A stretch of DNA of 64,000 nucleotides from Panicum virgatum (GCF_016808335.1 NC_053150.1:24572538-24636537); one strand, 5' to 3'. Positions 9,474-21,770 are shown, counted from the first letter of the stretch. The notes: a model not told the origin generated them from the letters alone. Translations and numbers: made by a program.

Positions 9474-10055
9474 CGAGAGTGGTTGGGGCTCGAGAGTGTA
9501 GTTGATTTTTAAAAAATCAATGACCGACTAACCTTTACCGATGACAGAGAATGAATCAACACATCACCGTCGGCCACTCAATGGAAACTCTGGGCAAAAG
9601 TGCTGAATCCAGTAGGACGGTGGGTGGGGATCAGGGGAGGACCATTTGCCTTGCCACCTAGAGCCACCGGTGGAGAAAAGGTCTATCAGTGCCGGTTGAA
9701 AATGAGTTTACTAGTTTTCCAACCGGTACTAGGGGACCAAGATTAAAAGTTTTAGCCTTCGCCATTGGGAAAACATTACATGGTACAAAAGTCTCTCTTT
9801 GGTATTGGGTGAAGGTAATCGGTACCAAAGAATTTTTGGTAAAAAAAAATTAAATCATAGAAGAGGCCCACACACGCGCCAGTTCCATGTCAAAAGTCAC
9901 GCGAAATATGCGTGCGTGCAGCGGTCAGAATTCAAACTTAGGATTCCTTGTCTTCCGTGTATCTCCCTTACCATCTCAAATATACAGTACTTGTGATGGG
10001 AAGAGAGGTATTTTTCTTTTGAAGTAACCCATGGATGACCCTTTAACACACCACC
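9474..10055. other. Degraded repeat debris
   Basis: Near 9690-9830 facing words such as GTGCCGGTTGAAAA, TTTTCCAACCGGTAC and GGTACCAAAG resemble another subterminal array of a DNA transposon, without ends. The rest shows nothing I can name. Confidence 0.3.
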
Positions 10056-10483
10056 TATCAGACCCGGGGCAGCAAGACTGCTCGCAGGCGAAGAATGTTC
10101 TAGAATAAGGGATAGCGCATGATATGTACCTTATCCTAATATAACTACCCGAATAGGCGTAGAACTTGTCAAAGTATAAGGAAACTACCCGATTCAATTA
10201 TGGTAGGACTCCAACAGTACATGGCTAGGACTTTTCATGTAACTCTGTTCCCCCAAACTATATAAGGATGGTTAGGGATCCCCTCGAAAAACATCAACCC
10301 CATACAACCTCTAAGGCAATACAAACAATCACACAGGACGTAAGGTATTACGCACCTCGCGGCCCGATCCTGTCTAAATCTTTGTGTTCCTTGCACCATC
10401 GGATTCTAGAGCTAGTCGATTCCTTGCCTACAATCCTACTGCTAAGGGTATCCCTGAGTAGGCTTGGCGGCTAAAAACCGACA
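10056..10483 (+). mobile_element. 5' LTR of T1 (Tat-like gypsy)
   Basis: TATCAGACCCGGGGCAGC to ACCGACA, with a TATA box (ACTATATAAGG, about 10257) and followed by a primer-site-like TGGCGTGCCAGGTAGGGG. It is the same family as the LTRs at 11451, 26674, 28203, 29424 and 31373. The first base pair has decayed from TG to TA. Confidence 0.85.
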
Positions 10484-10529
10484 GCTGGCGTGCCAGGTAG
10501 GGGAGTCGGTGAGTTCAATAGCGAATTCG

Positions 10530-11450
10530 ATGGCTGAATCAAGGGACGCCAACAACATGCCCAAGGGCACGACCTTCGTCTTCAGTTCCTGGGCTTGTAT
10601 GGTCGACGGGTCAGGCGACTTCACTGGCTACCTGATCGCCCCCAAGGAACCAAAAACAAACATTGATGTCCAACTCACCGATTCATCTACTGAACGGCGA
10701 GAAACCATCAAATCAGGTTTCACCTGCCTCCAATTCGGAAGGTGCTGGGAATTATTTGACTCCAACTCGCTTAGGTGAGCCAACTGAGCCCAATGAGTCC
10801 CCCAGCTCTGAAATTTTTCAATTTTCCGAAACTCAGAAAATACCTTATCTCAAGTCAATTAAGCGTCCTAGGGTCGACAACTCCGAAGTACTTGACGGAG
10901 TTGATCGAGTTTCACGATCCATCATGGGGTGCATCAAGCTCGCAGAGTCCGCCCTCGGTCCAACCAAGATGCAGCAGAACCCAGAAAACCCAAACCCACG
11001 ATGTGCTCGGACGGGCGACATGCTCTCTGGGATCGATCAAGTCGATTCCATGCTTCTCGACTGCATTAGCATGGCTGAGGGTACTCTCCAACATGGAGAT
11101 TCCATGAAACAGGATTCGACAGGAAAGTCCTGTGGGAAACCCGAGAAAGCAAACCCCCAACTTGATCGAATGTGACTGCCTCTCTCAGGGACCCCATAGG
11201 CTTCCTCGTCAAAGACCGCTCACAACTGGACACATGAACCCACTGATTTCTTTGATCCTCTGTTTGATCTGGACTTTGATGAGTTCATGGAAAGTCTTGA
11301 TAACCTTGAACCCTATGATTATCTTGAAGACTGGTCGAACGACGTTGACTTGTTTATGGAGGCAATGTGCCATCCACCCCACATGGCCGACGTCCTTTGG
11401 CAGGAAGCCAAACTCAAGAAGCCAAACTTGATCGGATGGGCGACCCTATC
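10530..11450 (+). pseudogene. gag-like ORF of T1, frameshifted and truncated
   Basis: It starts at the ATG that follows 'GCGAATTCG' in all copies of this family (here 10530). The N-terminus carries GTTFVF and SWAC, then a Ser/Pro-rich linker, then the word DGVDRVSRSIMGCIKLAE near 10895 and LDNLEPYDYLEDWSNDVDLF near 11296. At least two frame changes occur (about 10700 and 11175). The ORF stops where the LTR of T2 begins. The same words occur in T6 (31836-32204 plus 37946-38413). No zinc knuckle survives here. Confidence 0.65.
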
Positions 11451-11861
11451 TGTCAGTGTTTTACAGCCGGGTCTACCTAGGGATACACTTAGGTAGAGAG
11501 ATGATCGTGGGAGATCGCTGAGATAAAAAACACGATGGTACAAGCAACATAAGGGTTAGACAGGTTCGGGCCGCAGATGTTGCGTAATACCCTACGTCCT
11601 GTGCAGTTTGTATTGCCTGGGACGCGTAGAGAGGAAGTCTCTATGCATTGGAGGTTTTAGCTAATGCCTAGATAGATGAGAGGGGGTCCCTGCCCGCCCT
11701 TATATTAAGTCAGTTTATCTCCTAGAGCTTATACCTAGTAGTTTCCATCTAATCTGACTGGTATAAAATACAGGTGGTTACATGCTATACACAATATCTC
11801 CTACCCTACATCTCGCACAGTACCCTGCCACATGAGATATCCTGTGGCCCGGGGTTTGATA
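11451..11861 (-). mobile_element. 3' LTR of T2 (Tat-like gypsy, minus)
   Basis: In + coordinates it runs from TGTCAGTGTTTTACAGCC to GGGGTTTGATA. It is the inverted counterpart of the T1 LTR, strongly diverged. On the minus strand it is preceded by a purine tract (CTCGGGGGCCT, 11862-11872), the polypurine tract of a 3' LTR, so T2's interior lies to the right. Confidence 0.75.
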
Positions 11862-13270
11862 GGCCCCCGAGCTCTTCATAGCCGAGTAGTCGCAAGTCTT
11901 CGAGTACTTTGGAACCGTCGTCGAGTAGTTCTTGAACTTCACGTGGATCATCTCCTCCGAGTACTTCAAGGGCTGCTCTGAGGCTGCGAGGTGCTCTTGC
12001 CCAAGTGGTCGCACTCCTTATGGAGTAGCTCCCGAGTCTTAGGTTGAATCAAAGAATCAGGCTGAGGGTCTCTCTAATATTTTGCTTACCCTTAAAAGGA
12101 TAGAAAAGAATAAATCATTTATGACACATATCCTGCAACCCCCGAGACTTGACTCTAAATCCCATGATTTGGAATTAAGGATCTAAGTTCATGGCATTTT
12201 TCTTACTTCGGTGGCATAAACAAGCAAGTCGAATCCAGTACCTAAATGATCCCATGTTTTGGGAATAATCCCTAAAAATGTGATTCAGATAGGTACACTA
12301 CATCGACTAGACCTGACAACGCCTCCTCAAAGTAAGTTAATGGTTGGTTTGTAATGCTTGTGTTGAGTCACATGTCAATTACTGTTTAACGGAATCTGCC
12401 CAAGTGTGCCCAGGAACCTTGTGTTGTTAGTGTCACGGGCTAAGTTCTGTCAGTCTTGCAGCCTCTATCAATAGTTTTTTTGGCTTGTTTTAGCGTCATT
12501 ATCCAGTGGATAACATGGCTCTACGTTGGTATGCCACTCTGAATAACTCCGGTCCACATGATACGAGTAGTTTTTTTCTCAGCAACTGGTGCTAGAAGAA
12601 GACTCGTGAGCGATAAGGATAGTTTTGTTTATCTAGATCTCTACTATTACAGCATCCACCATCATTGTTCTGGGCATCTTGTACCTGTAGGGACAAGGGT
12701 GGAAGAAACTTCAAGGAGTTCAATGATCTGGTTGTGTCATATTCTTGGGTCTTCCAAGATGGAAGCTCCCATGAAATGGCATGTTCGGTAAAGGGGCTGA
12801 ATCTTGTTGCAACATATCCAGGGGAGAAGGGAAGGCTCCTTGTCAAGATGAAAGAAGAGGACTTGCGAGGCTCTTACTGTAATTTGCCTCCTTGCACTTG
12901 ATATTTTTCCTTTTTGGATATGAATATTTTTATTCCCAATCTAGGAATGACAAGCTTTACAGCTTTGTAACGGTTAATAGCCGATGTACTCCATGTAAGT
13001 TATCGTGTTTTCCAGGATCGAGTTGATTTGTACCCTATTATTGTGGGCCCTCTTTTTTGAAATGTAATCTCAGAAAAAATATTTTCGAGTAGATTGATAG
13101 CAACCGAGCTCTTTGCCTTTGTTCCGAGATTTTGGGATAAGGTTTCCGAGCGTCATGGTATATTTGGTAACGGTTTGAGGATACGGCTCTCGAATTTTGT
13201 GACCTAATTGCGTCTAAATAGGGGTCCAACCTTTTGGGGCTCCCTATATTTATGGTCTTGCCCCTGACTA
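11862..13270 (-). mobile_element. 3' internal region of T2, non-coding
   Basis: It contains repeated CGAGTAGT and CGAGTACTT words, CCCCCGAG runs, and a stretch (12580-13040) homologous to 30650-31040 in T5. No pol sequence is present. This is the spacer between the 3' LTR and the promoter of the antisense gene. Confidence 0.6.
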
Positions 13271-13720
13271 GGCTTATAAATCCCAATCTGGTGGCTCTTG
13301 GTTTTTACCTTCGCTGGCTTCACTTTCCTCCGCCGTCGTTTCCTTCGCTGTTGCCTCCTTGTATTCCAACCTTGTCTGCGAGGTTGTGAGCCTGCGCCTG
13401 CATCCCCCGAGCATCAGAGATTCTGAAGGAGGTCGAGAAGGGGAAATCCACAGGCTCCAAGAAGGGGGAGGAAGGGAAATGCAAGTGCGAATCGTCGGAA
13501 AATGCACCATGGCCGTAAAGTAAGTGCTCTTCTGAAGATTTGGAAATCATGGAGAAAAGGTTTTTCTTGCGGTTGGAAGGGGAATGCCCCTGGCAGAGTG
13601 CCGTGGGCGAGTGTTTCCCAGCCCCCGAAGATTTTGAGGTCATTTTGTTTTCCTATGTTCTTGAGCACAGGCTTTTAATGCCAGTTAGCGGGTTTATGGA
13701 GGGGCTTCTTTATTACTATA
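13271..13720 (+). pseudogene. Antisense gene of T2, 5' part (gypsy-type transposon protein, PF04195-like)
   Basis: The gene lies antisense to its host element. CTTATAAATCC (13273-13283) looks like its TATA box, followed by a C/T-rich leader. The coding part near 13540-13720 reads LRLEGECPWQSAVGECFPAP and LEHRLLMPVSGFMEGLLYYY, the characteristic start of the plant family called putative gypsy type transposon. In-frame stops occur upstream near 13520. The ORF is interrupted at 13720 by the Tekay element and resumes at 25788. Its biochemical function is unknown; such antisense ORFs are known from Tat-clade elements. Confidence 0.65.
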
Positions 13721-16700
13721 TGTAACACCCGGTTTATAAAAGAACATAAGCCGAGCAATCATATACGTGCCAGGATCAAGTCACACGTATATACAATAGA
13801 ATGAACAGTATATCATAGCACATATCACGAATAAGACGTAATAAATCGAAATACGAATGCTATTTATTACAATAATGACAAAAATGTCTGATACAGCGGA
13901 AGCGAAGTACAAAATACGAATAAAGCTCTCCGAAGCTGAAGCAGGGCGCCACAGGGACGTCGACTGGGAGACGAAGCACCTAGAAGTCCTCGTAGTCCTG
14001 GTAGCGCTGGATGAACTCCCTCGTGTCGGCAGGAACTGAGCAGCAGTAGCGTAGCCAAGAGGAAAAAGTAGAGAAGAGGCAAGAGTGAGTACACAACTTG
14101 TACTCAACAAGTATAACACAAACTATGAGGCTCTAGGCTGGCTGACTCAACTGCATTAGCTTTTAAGTGTTGGCAAAATTTTATTAAAGCTATTTACTAC
14201 GAGTTGATGAATTACCATTAACCCAGTTACATAGTAATTAATCAGATTTAATTATGATACTATTGAGAAACCAAACCAAAACCAAACCACCAAGGTAAAC
14301 CCCGAGAAGCACCTCCCTCGTCGGAAGGAGATAACTTCACTAATCAAAAGGAGGATCTGGGCCGCTCATAACCGTGAGCACGGCTAGTATACCAGTTTTA
14401 CACTCTGCAGAGGTTGCACATCTTTACCCACAAGTCGTGAGCTACGCCAGTTGTTCATCACACTTCCTTAGGTGAGATGGCCAGCGACTCACTACGAGGC
14501 CTTTAAAAAGAATCTCGTTGGTAAGGCGTAACCGCGAGAGTTAGGTCGGCGACGATGGGGCCCACCTCCGGGGGTACAAGCACAGGAGCGCAATCCAAGC
14601 ACAGACCAAGCCGGAGGAGCAGGGACCATTGAAGCTTACTACTCTTGCCCCGCAGGTAAGTTACTCCAAACCAAAAAGATCTAATTATTACGCCAAGTCT
14701 ATCCCATTCTAGCCTTGTGGTAGCGCTGTTGTCCCAGGTTGTCGCTCTATGAACCGGTCCTTATGGAGAGTGGCCAACCAAGCACTAAGCACCGTGCTGG
14801 CCCCCTAAACCATGTTTCTACAAAAACATCTTTTAATGAGACGTGAGCCACTCAAGCCACACAGAGTGCCACTCTCAGAATTAAGTTCAAGTAAACCATT
14901 AATCAAATTAATTAAAAAGGACCAGAGTGTGTTTTAGCGCAGCAACCTAGCACAACTAACCAAAATGCAACCCAAAGGTATATATAAAGGATATAAAGTG
15001 GCTAGGAAATCCTTAAAGGCATACAATATTAAAATGCAGTATGAAATTGTACTTAAAGATGATAGGTTGTTCATGTTATACTTGCCTTCCTCGTACTGCT
15101 CTGGCTGCTGCTCAAACTGCTCCGAAGACGGCTGCTCCGGGTACTGGTACTGGGGCTCCTCAACTGGATCAGCGTCTACTCACGAACACATGGCCAAAAC
15201 AATGCACGAAATAAGCATACAAGCAAACACTAACAAAAACTAAGAAACAAAACAACAATACATGAAAACAGCGCACAAAACTACTCTAGAACTATTCTAC
15301 GCGTTACAACGATCGCGTGGACATAAAGAACGCTAAAAACGGAGCTAAAACGCATAAACTAGGCCTAAAACAAGATTCAGGGGCTTATTTGTAAGAAAAC
15401 TAAGGTTTCAGGGGCTTTTCTGCTAAAACCGAGGGCTGAAACGTAAATAACTATTAAATCTAAGGGCTAACGTGCAAAACCAAATGCCCTGGACGGCGGG
15501 TACTAAATCTAGAAAGGTCAGGGGGCTAAGCGCTAAAATTTGGGCCAAACTGTAATTATTTTTGAAAGCGCCTGGACTGCGGGTTGATTAGCAGAGAGTC
15601 CAGGGACTCTTTAGCAAAAGTACCGGCCGAACCGGTATCTTTGATCCCAGACCGTTGGATCTCGATCCGACGATTCGGATCTAGCGGGGATGCGATCTAA
15701 TCTGGGCCCTAGGTTTCGGATCGGACGGCTCTTAGGCGATTGGGTGTGGGGCGGCGGCGGAACGCGCCGGCGTGCCCTGTTCCGCGGCGGCGCAGCATAG
15801 GGCTCGCCGGAGTTCGTCGGATCCGACGTTCTGGGGCTAGATTTGGCATGCGGTTTGGCCTGGGAGGTAGTACGCCTCATGCGTAAACTACTAGGGAACT
15901 TAAAGAAGCGCGGCAGGGCTGGGAAGGGGACTCCCGCCGACATGGGCGGTTCGGCGGCGGTGGTGAAGCGCCGGCAAGCGCGGCCGGGGCACCTAGGGTG
16001 CGCTACAGGTTCTAATCGCCCGTACAAAAGAAACAGGGAAGCAAGGGCGTGCTCACCGAGGCTCGGAGCAGTAGGGAGCGTGGCGCAGGGGAGGTCGACG
16101 GCGTGAAACGGCGGCGGGTCGGCGCTGGGTTCGGGGAGGGGTCGATGAGACGCAGCTCCGGCCTCCAATTCCCTCGAGCAGGTGCGCTGGTCGGCTGTGG
16201 TCCCAGAGAAGCTGTCAGTGAGGTCAAGAGGCCAGCGGCGGGGCTGAATCGCGGCGAGAATTCCACTCACCGGCGATGGGTCTCCGGCGAAAATCAGGAA
16301 GATGGCGCGGTGCAAGGGTGGATGCGACGTTCTAGGGCTTGGCGAGGGTTGCTGGATGAGGGTGGGGCACCGGAGAGGGTCACGGCCACTTAAGAAGGGT
16401 CCGGAGATCTTGGATACGCGTGCCCGTCGTGGACACCGCGGGGATTGCGCCCGGATCCGTGCGCGCGGAGAAATCGGATCACGGCGCGGTTCTGCGGGAT
16501 TCAGGCTCGGGCGGAGCTTCTAGAAGGGGGACGCGCACGGGAGACTGCACAGTGGGTCCTACGGGGCCGGCGGTCCACGGCACAGCGGCGTCCGGGATGG
16601 AAACAAAACAGAGCAGGCGCGGCGTTTGCGGGCGGAGGAAGGGGACGGGTCCGACAGGCGGGCCCGGGCTGCAGTGAGGGGAAAGGCGAGGCGCGGCAGC

Positions 16701-17166
16701 GGGCGCTAACTGGTGGGGTCGGGCGCGCAGGGGGCCAGGAGAGGGAGCGGGCGATCGGGGGGCGCGGCGCAGGCTGACGGGTGGGCCAGGCCGAGCGGGC
16801 TGCTGCGTGGCCGCGCTGGGCCGCGGCTGGGCAGGCCGGGGAGGTGTGGGTTTGGGCCGGACGAGGGAGAGAGGTGGGCTGCGGGTTGGGTTTTGAGTTT
16901 TTGTTTTGGGTTTTCTTTCTATTTCTCCTTTTCTATTTCTAATCCAAACAAAGTTTGAATTCAAATTTGAATTTGAATTCAAACCACACTCAAATAAAAT
17001 TATGCACCAGCATGAATGCAACAAAAATTTAAACCTATGATAAATTTTAATTAATTAAGGAACAAAAATTAGATTAAATGCCAACTAAACACAATAAACC
17101 TTAGAAAATTTAACTAAAGCCAATTAATTTATTAATAAATGCTGAAATTTAAACTAGGGTGTTACA
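13721..17166 (-). repeat. 3' LTR of Tekay element
   Basis: The LTR is 3446 bp, from TGTAACACCC to GGGTGTTACA. A GC-rich block (15600-16850) carries a 234-codon minus-strand ORF without known domains. The part nearest 13721 carries the spliced small ORF and an 'aataaa' signal (minus, near 13853). Confidence 0.95.
13980..15176 (-). CDS. Spliced small ORF inside Tekay LTR (GC-AG intron)
   Basis: Minus strand. An exon at about 15176-15086 follows GTGAGTAG and encodes an acidic Q/Y/E/P-rich peptide (EEPQYQYPEQ...). It ends GAGGAAG before the donor GCAAGT (intron 15085-14036, 1050 bp). The acceptor CTGCTGCTCAG precedes a last exon that restores frame, encodes EFIQRYQDYEDF and ends TAG at 13980-13982. 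No stop interrupts either exon. The other LTR has the same at 22600-23796. The start exon is not identified and should lie in the GC-rich block. A GC-AG intron with the strong AG|GCAAGT donor is unusual but known in plants. Confidence 0.5.
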
Positions 17167-17184
17167 GACCCTACCCCCTTAAAG
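17167..17184 (-). other. Polypurine tract of Tekay element
   Basis: CTTTAAGGGGGTAGGGTC on the minus strand directly precedes the 3' LTR. It primes plus-strand DNA synthesis. Confidence 0.9.
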
Positions 17185-17202
17185 AAATCTCGTCCCCGAG
17201 AT

Positions 17203-20200
17203 TTAGCTGGGCTGGCTAGCAAAGAGATCTGGATACGTCTTCTTCAACTCATCTTCTCGCTCCCAAGTAGCCTCAGCTTCACTGTGATGACTCCACTGAA
17301 CTCTGCACATCTTGATGCGCTTGTTCCGAGTAACCCTCTCTGATGTTTCCAGAATCTTCACCGGATGCTCAGTATAAGTCAGATCCTCCAGGACATCGAC
17401 TCCATCCAGGGGTGCCTGCTCCTCGGGTACTCGCAGACACCTCTTCAGCTGAGATATATGGAAGACATCATGAACTCCTGAGAGGCTGAGAGGTAACTCC
17501 AGGCGATAAGCAACTTCGCCTTTCCGCTCTAGCACCTTGAATGGCCCCACATACCGAGGTGCTAACTTCCCTTTGACATTGAATCTACGGATTCCTCTCA
17601 TCGGAGACACCTTCAGGTACACATAATCACCGACACTGAAAGTCAGGTCTCTCCGTTTGCCATCAGCATAGCTCTTCTGTCTGCTCTGTGCAATCCTCAG
17701 ATTCTCTCGCACAGCCTGAACCATCTGCTCTGCATCATCTATGATCTCAGGGCCAAAGAGCTGCTTCTCACCGATCTGATCCCAATAGAGAGGAGTCCTG
17801 CACTTTCTGCCATACAATGCCTCGAAGGGTGACTTCTTCAGACTGGCCTGATAGCTGTTGTTATATGAGAACTCAGCAAATGACAGGCACTTATCCCAAC
17901 TAGTGCCGTACTGAATGGCACAAGCTCTCAGCATATCTTCCAACACTTGGTTGGTTCTCTCTGTCTGCCCATCTGTCTGAGGGTGATAAGCCGTACTGAA
18001 GCGCAGCTTCGTATCCAACGAATCATGGAGCTGCTCCCAGAAACGGGAAGTGAACTGAGACCCTCTGTCAGATATGATCTTCTTGGGCACACCATGCAAG
18101 CAGACAATCCGAGAGATGTACAACTCTGCAAGTCTAGCACCGGAGTAAGTGGTGTTCACTGGAATGAAGTGAGCAACCTTCGTCAGACGATCCACTACTA
18201 CCCAAATGGAGTTGTACCCTTTCTGAGTACGAGGCAATCCAACAATGAAGTCCATAGTGATTTCCTCCCATTTCCACTCTGGAATCTTCAAAGGCTGTAA
18301 CAGACCTGCTGGCCTCTGATGCTTAGCCTTGACACGCTGACAGGTGTCACAAATAGCCACGTACTCTGCCACTGAACGCTTCATCCCATACCACCAGAAA
18401 CGTTCCTTCAGATCATAATACATCTTCGTGCTGCCCGGATGAATAGAGTATGCTGTATCATGGGCCTCACTCAGAATCAACTTCCGAAGATCCTTCACAT
18501 CTGGAACACAGATCCGGTTCTTGTACCACAAGGTACCATGATCATCCTCTCTGAAATGTGGGGCCTTGCCCTTCTTGAGCAACTCACGAATCTCCTGCAG
18601 CTTCTCATCATCTTTCTGATGCTGCCTGACCTCTGACTCTAGAGTCGGTACTGCCTCAAACGCTGCACTGGAGGTATGATGCAAGAAACCCAGACTCAAC
18701 TGCTCGAACTCCTCGCATAACTCTGGAGGCATCTGGAAAGCCACGGCCATGTTGACATAACTTCTTCTGCTCAGAGCATCTGCTACAACATTGGCCTTAC
18801 CCGGATGATAGTGAATCTCCAGATCATAGTCCTTGACTAACTCTAGCCATCTTCTCTGCCGCATGTTTAGCTCATTCTGCGTGAAAATGTACTTGAGGCT
18901 CTTGTGATCAGTGTAGATATCACACCGCTGCCCATACAAGTAATGCCTCCAAATCTTCAGAGCATGCACAACTGCGGCTAACTCAAGATCATGAGTAGGA
19001 TAGTTCAGCTCATGCCGGCGTACCTGCCGTGAAGCATAAGCTATCACTCTGCCCTCCTGCATCAGAACACACCCAAGACCATCCTTCGAAGCATCACAAT
19101 ATACCGTGAACCTCTTCGTCTGGTCTGGCAGAGTCAGGACTGGCGCCGTAGTCAACCTCTTCTTCAGCTCATCAAAGGCCATCTGACGCTCATCAGTCCA
19201 TATGAATGCCACATTCTTCTCTAGCAAAGAAGTCAAAGGCTTCGCGATCTTGGAGAAATTCTCAATGAACCTCTGATAATATCCTGCTAAGCCCAAGAAA
19301 GACCTGACTTCCTTCACTGTCTGCGGTGTCTCCCACTCGAGCACATCCTTCACCTTGCTCGGATCAACAGCAATGCCTCCCTGAGAGATAACATGACCGA
19401 GGAATGGAACCTCGTCAATCCAGAACTCGCACTTGCTGAACTTAGCATACAACTGATGCTCTCTCAGTCTCTGCAACACGAGTCTCAGATGCTCCTCATG
19501 CTCTTCTTCTGTCTTGGAGAAGATCAGAATATCATCAATAAAAATCACCACAAAGACATCCAGATAATCCATGAAGACCATGTTCATCAGGTGCATGAAG
19601 TAAGCCGGGGCATTAGTCAAGCCGAAGGACATGACTGTATACTCATATAGCCCGTACTTGCAGGTGAATGCCGTCTTCGGAATATCCCCAGGACGGATCC
19701 TCAGCTGAAAGTAACCCGAACGAAGATCAATCTTCGAGAATATACGAGCACCTCGAAGCAAATCGAAGAGATCCTCAATACGGGGCAGTGGATGCTTGTT
19801 CTTGATAGTGACTGCATTCAGCTCACGATAATCCACACACATCCTCTTCGAGCCATCCTTCTTATCTACTAGCAGCAATGGAAAAGCCCAAGGAGAGAAG
19901 CTGCGACGGATATAGCCCTTGGCTAGCAACTCATCAATAGTCTTCTTAACTTCTTCATGCTCTATAGGGGCCATACGGTAGGGCCGCTTTGCAATAGGGG
20001 CTGTGCCAGGCAAGAGATCAATACAAAACTCAATGGCGCGTTCAGGCGGCATACCTGGCAGATCATCCGGAAAGACATCCGGGAATTCAGACACCACGCG
20101 AATACCGTCCGTGGGTCTAGCCTCCATATGGTGAAGAAATCCAGAAGGCTCTACTGCACTGATAACAACCTCTTGGCCACTGGAAGCTGATAGCAAGACT

Positions 20201-21147
20201 GTCCTCTGAGCACAATCTATCCGAACTCCCCATTTGGCCAGAGTCTCCATTCCCAGAATGACATCAATGCCCTTGGTGTCTAGCACCATCAGATCAGTAC
20301 AGAACTCTACTCCCCTCAAAGAAACACTGACTCTCGGGCAGTAAGTGTGAGACCTCAACTGTCCTCCCGGTGAAGATACTAACAGGCACCTCTTTAATGT
20401 GCTAGTATGAATACCATGATGCTCGACAAAAGACTGAGTAATGAAGGAATGCGTAGCACCAGTATCAAAAAGCACTGTAGCTGGATATGAATTAACCATG
20501 AACGTACCAATAACCACGTTGGGAGCCTCGGCCGCTGACTCGGCCATCACGTGGTTCACCCTGCCCTGTGCTGGCGCCCTGGGCTGAGCTGGGCATCCCT
20601 GCTGTCCCGCCTGCGCCTTCCGGGGGCAAGCGTTGGCGTAGTGCCCCGGCTGGCCGCAGTGAAAGCAGGTGCGAGGAGGTCCCTGAGCCTGCTGTCCGGT
20701 AGGAGCTGCCGGACGTGGAGCCTGCGGTGCCGGTGGAGCTGGTGGAGCACGAGCCGGAGGTGCCGGTAACCTCGGGCCCTGACCTGCCTGCTGCTGTCGA
20801 GGCGGGTACTACTGCGGTGGCCTCTGCTGGTACTGCTGAGGAGGCCGGTACTGAGGCTGGTACTGCTGGGGCTGCTGGAGTCGTGGACGAGTGTTGCTGC
20901 CGGAAGCAACGGGGACAACCTTCCTCTTCTTGTCCTCCATCTCCAGGTGCTTACGCTCAGTGTTGAGCGCACTGTCAACCAGATGGTTGAAGTCGTCGAA
21001 GCGGAGGTTGAGCAGCGCGTACTGGAGGTAGTCCTCAAGACCCTCCATGAAGTGCTCCTGCTTCTTGCGGTCATCCGCAACCTCGGCAGGGGCGTAGCGA
21101 GCCAGCTGAAGAAAGCGATCACGATACTCCGTGACCGACATAGTTCC
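17203..21147 (-). CDS. Gag-Pol exon 2: gag C-terminus, protease, RT, RNase H, integrase, chromodomain
   Basis: This exon carries 1314 codons on the minus strand. Gag end: [17 protein letters not shown], then Q/P-rich sequence, then the zinc knuckle [15 protein letters not shown] (about 20635-20675). Protease: [10 protein letters not shown] (about 20460). RT: YRELNAV, then [12 protein letters not shown] (about 19530-19565). RNase [12 protein letters not shown] and [12 protein letters not shown]. Integrase: HHCC near 18330-18450, then the DDE core with [17 protein letters not shown] and [10 protein letters not shown] chromodomain ([15 protein letters not shown], about 17230-17330) forms the C-terminus and would direct insertion to heterochromatin. 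All catalytic motifs look intact. One in-frame TAG (20809-20811) sits between the gag core and the zinc knuckle. It reads as CAG to TAG and splits the frame into 111 and 1118 codons. Confidence 0.9.
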
Positions 21148-21257
21148 CTGAATTCACAAAGACAGATAGATATCGGAAGATTAACTCAAGATTCATAAGG
21201 ATAGATCAAGGGGCATTAGTTCAAAAGAAACCGCTGAATGATTATATTTAAGATTAC
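21148..21257 (-). other. Intron within Tekay gag, 110 bp, GT-AG
   Basis: On the minus strand: donor AAGCAG|GTAATC, acceptor GTGAATTCAG|GGAACT. Removal joins LALKQ to GTMSVTEY, the continuous sequence expected in this gag family. The intron is phase 0, AT-rich, 110 bp (not a multiple of three) and contains stops when unspliced. Confidence 0.8.
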
Positions 21258-21770
21258 CTGCTTCAGTGCAAGGAACTCCTTCTGTTTCATCTTCATAACG
21301 CCCGCGGGGACGTTGTGGCTACGGAAACGCTCCCTGAACTGGAGCCAGGTGAGAGCCTCGCGGTCGTGAACTGGGTGGGACTCCCACCAGTCCAAAGCTG
21401 CCCCTCGCAGCTGTCCTGCTGCGTACAAGACGCGCTCACGGTCATCGCACTGGGCGATGTCCAGCTGACGCTCCACTGCACGGAGCCAGTCGTCAGCCTG
21501 AAGAGGGTCGGACGTGTGAGAGAACGTCGGCGGGTGACCCCTCAGGAACTCAGCACGCCTGTCGCGAGGCTGCGGCGGGGGAGGAGGCGGAGGCTGAGTG
21601 TGAGCGTGCTGAAGAGCCTGAACGGTGTTGTTCAGGGTAGCCATCATCTGCATCTGGAGCTGGAAGTACTGCTCCGGAGTCAAGGGCGGAGGCATCGGGA
21701 TCCCGGTACCCTGGTTGTTCTGACCCTGCTGCTGGCCAGAACCGGAACCGGTGCTCCTGGTGTTCACCAT
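21258..21770 (-). CDS. Gag exon 1 of Tekay element
   Basis: This exon carries 171 codons from MVNTRSTGSGSG. A Q- and P-rich N-terminus is followed by the retrotransposon gag domain (PTFSHTSDPLQADDWLRAVE, then WWESH and LTWLQFRERF). Gag forms the virus-like particle. MVNTR is a frequent start in this clade. The exon ends in LALKQ at the donor. Without splicing the frame ends 13 codons into the intron. Confidence 0.85.

Noticed and set aside
15611..16315. 234-codon ORF in the Tekay LTR as a protein gene
   Set aside because: It is Pro/Arg/Ser-rich with the composition of GC-rich leader sequence. Open frames occur in several phases of this block, and the ORF is not preserved in the sister LTR at 32205-37351. 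It may only contribute a leader exon.
17203..20559. Host gene for a chromodomain protein
   Set aside because: The chromodomain is the C-terminus of the gypsy integrase in the same frame as RT and RNase H, inside a complete LTR pair.
20809..20811. Programmed UAG readthrough between Gag and Pol
   Set aside because: The following bases (TAC CCG) do not match known readthrough contexts. The codon is simply explained as CAG to TAG in a Q-rich stretch, and the zinc knuckle lies after it, not before.
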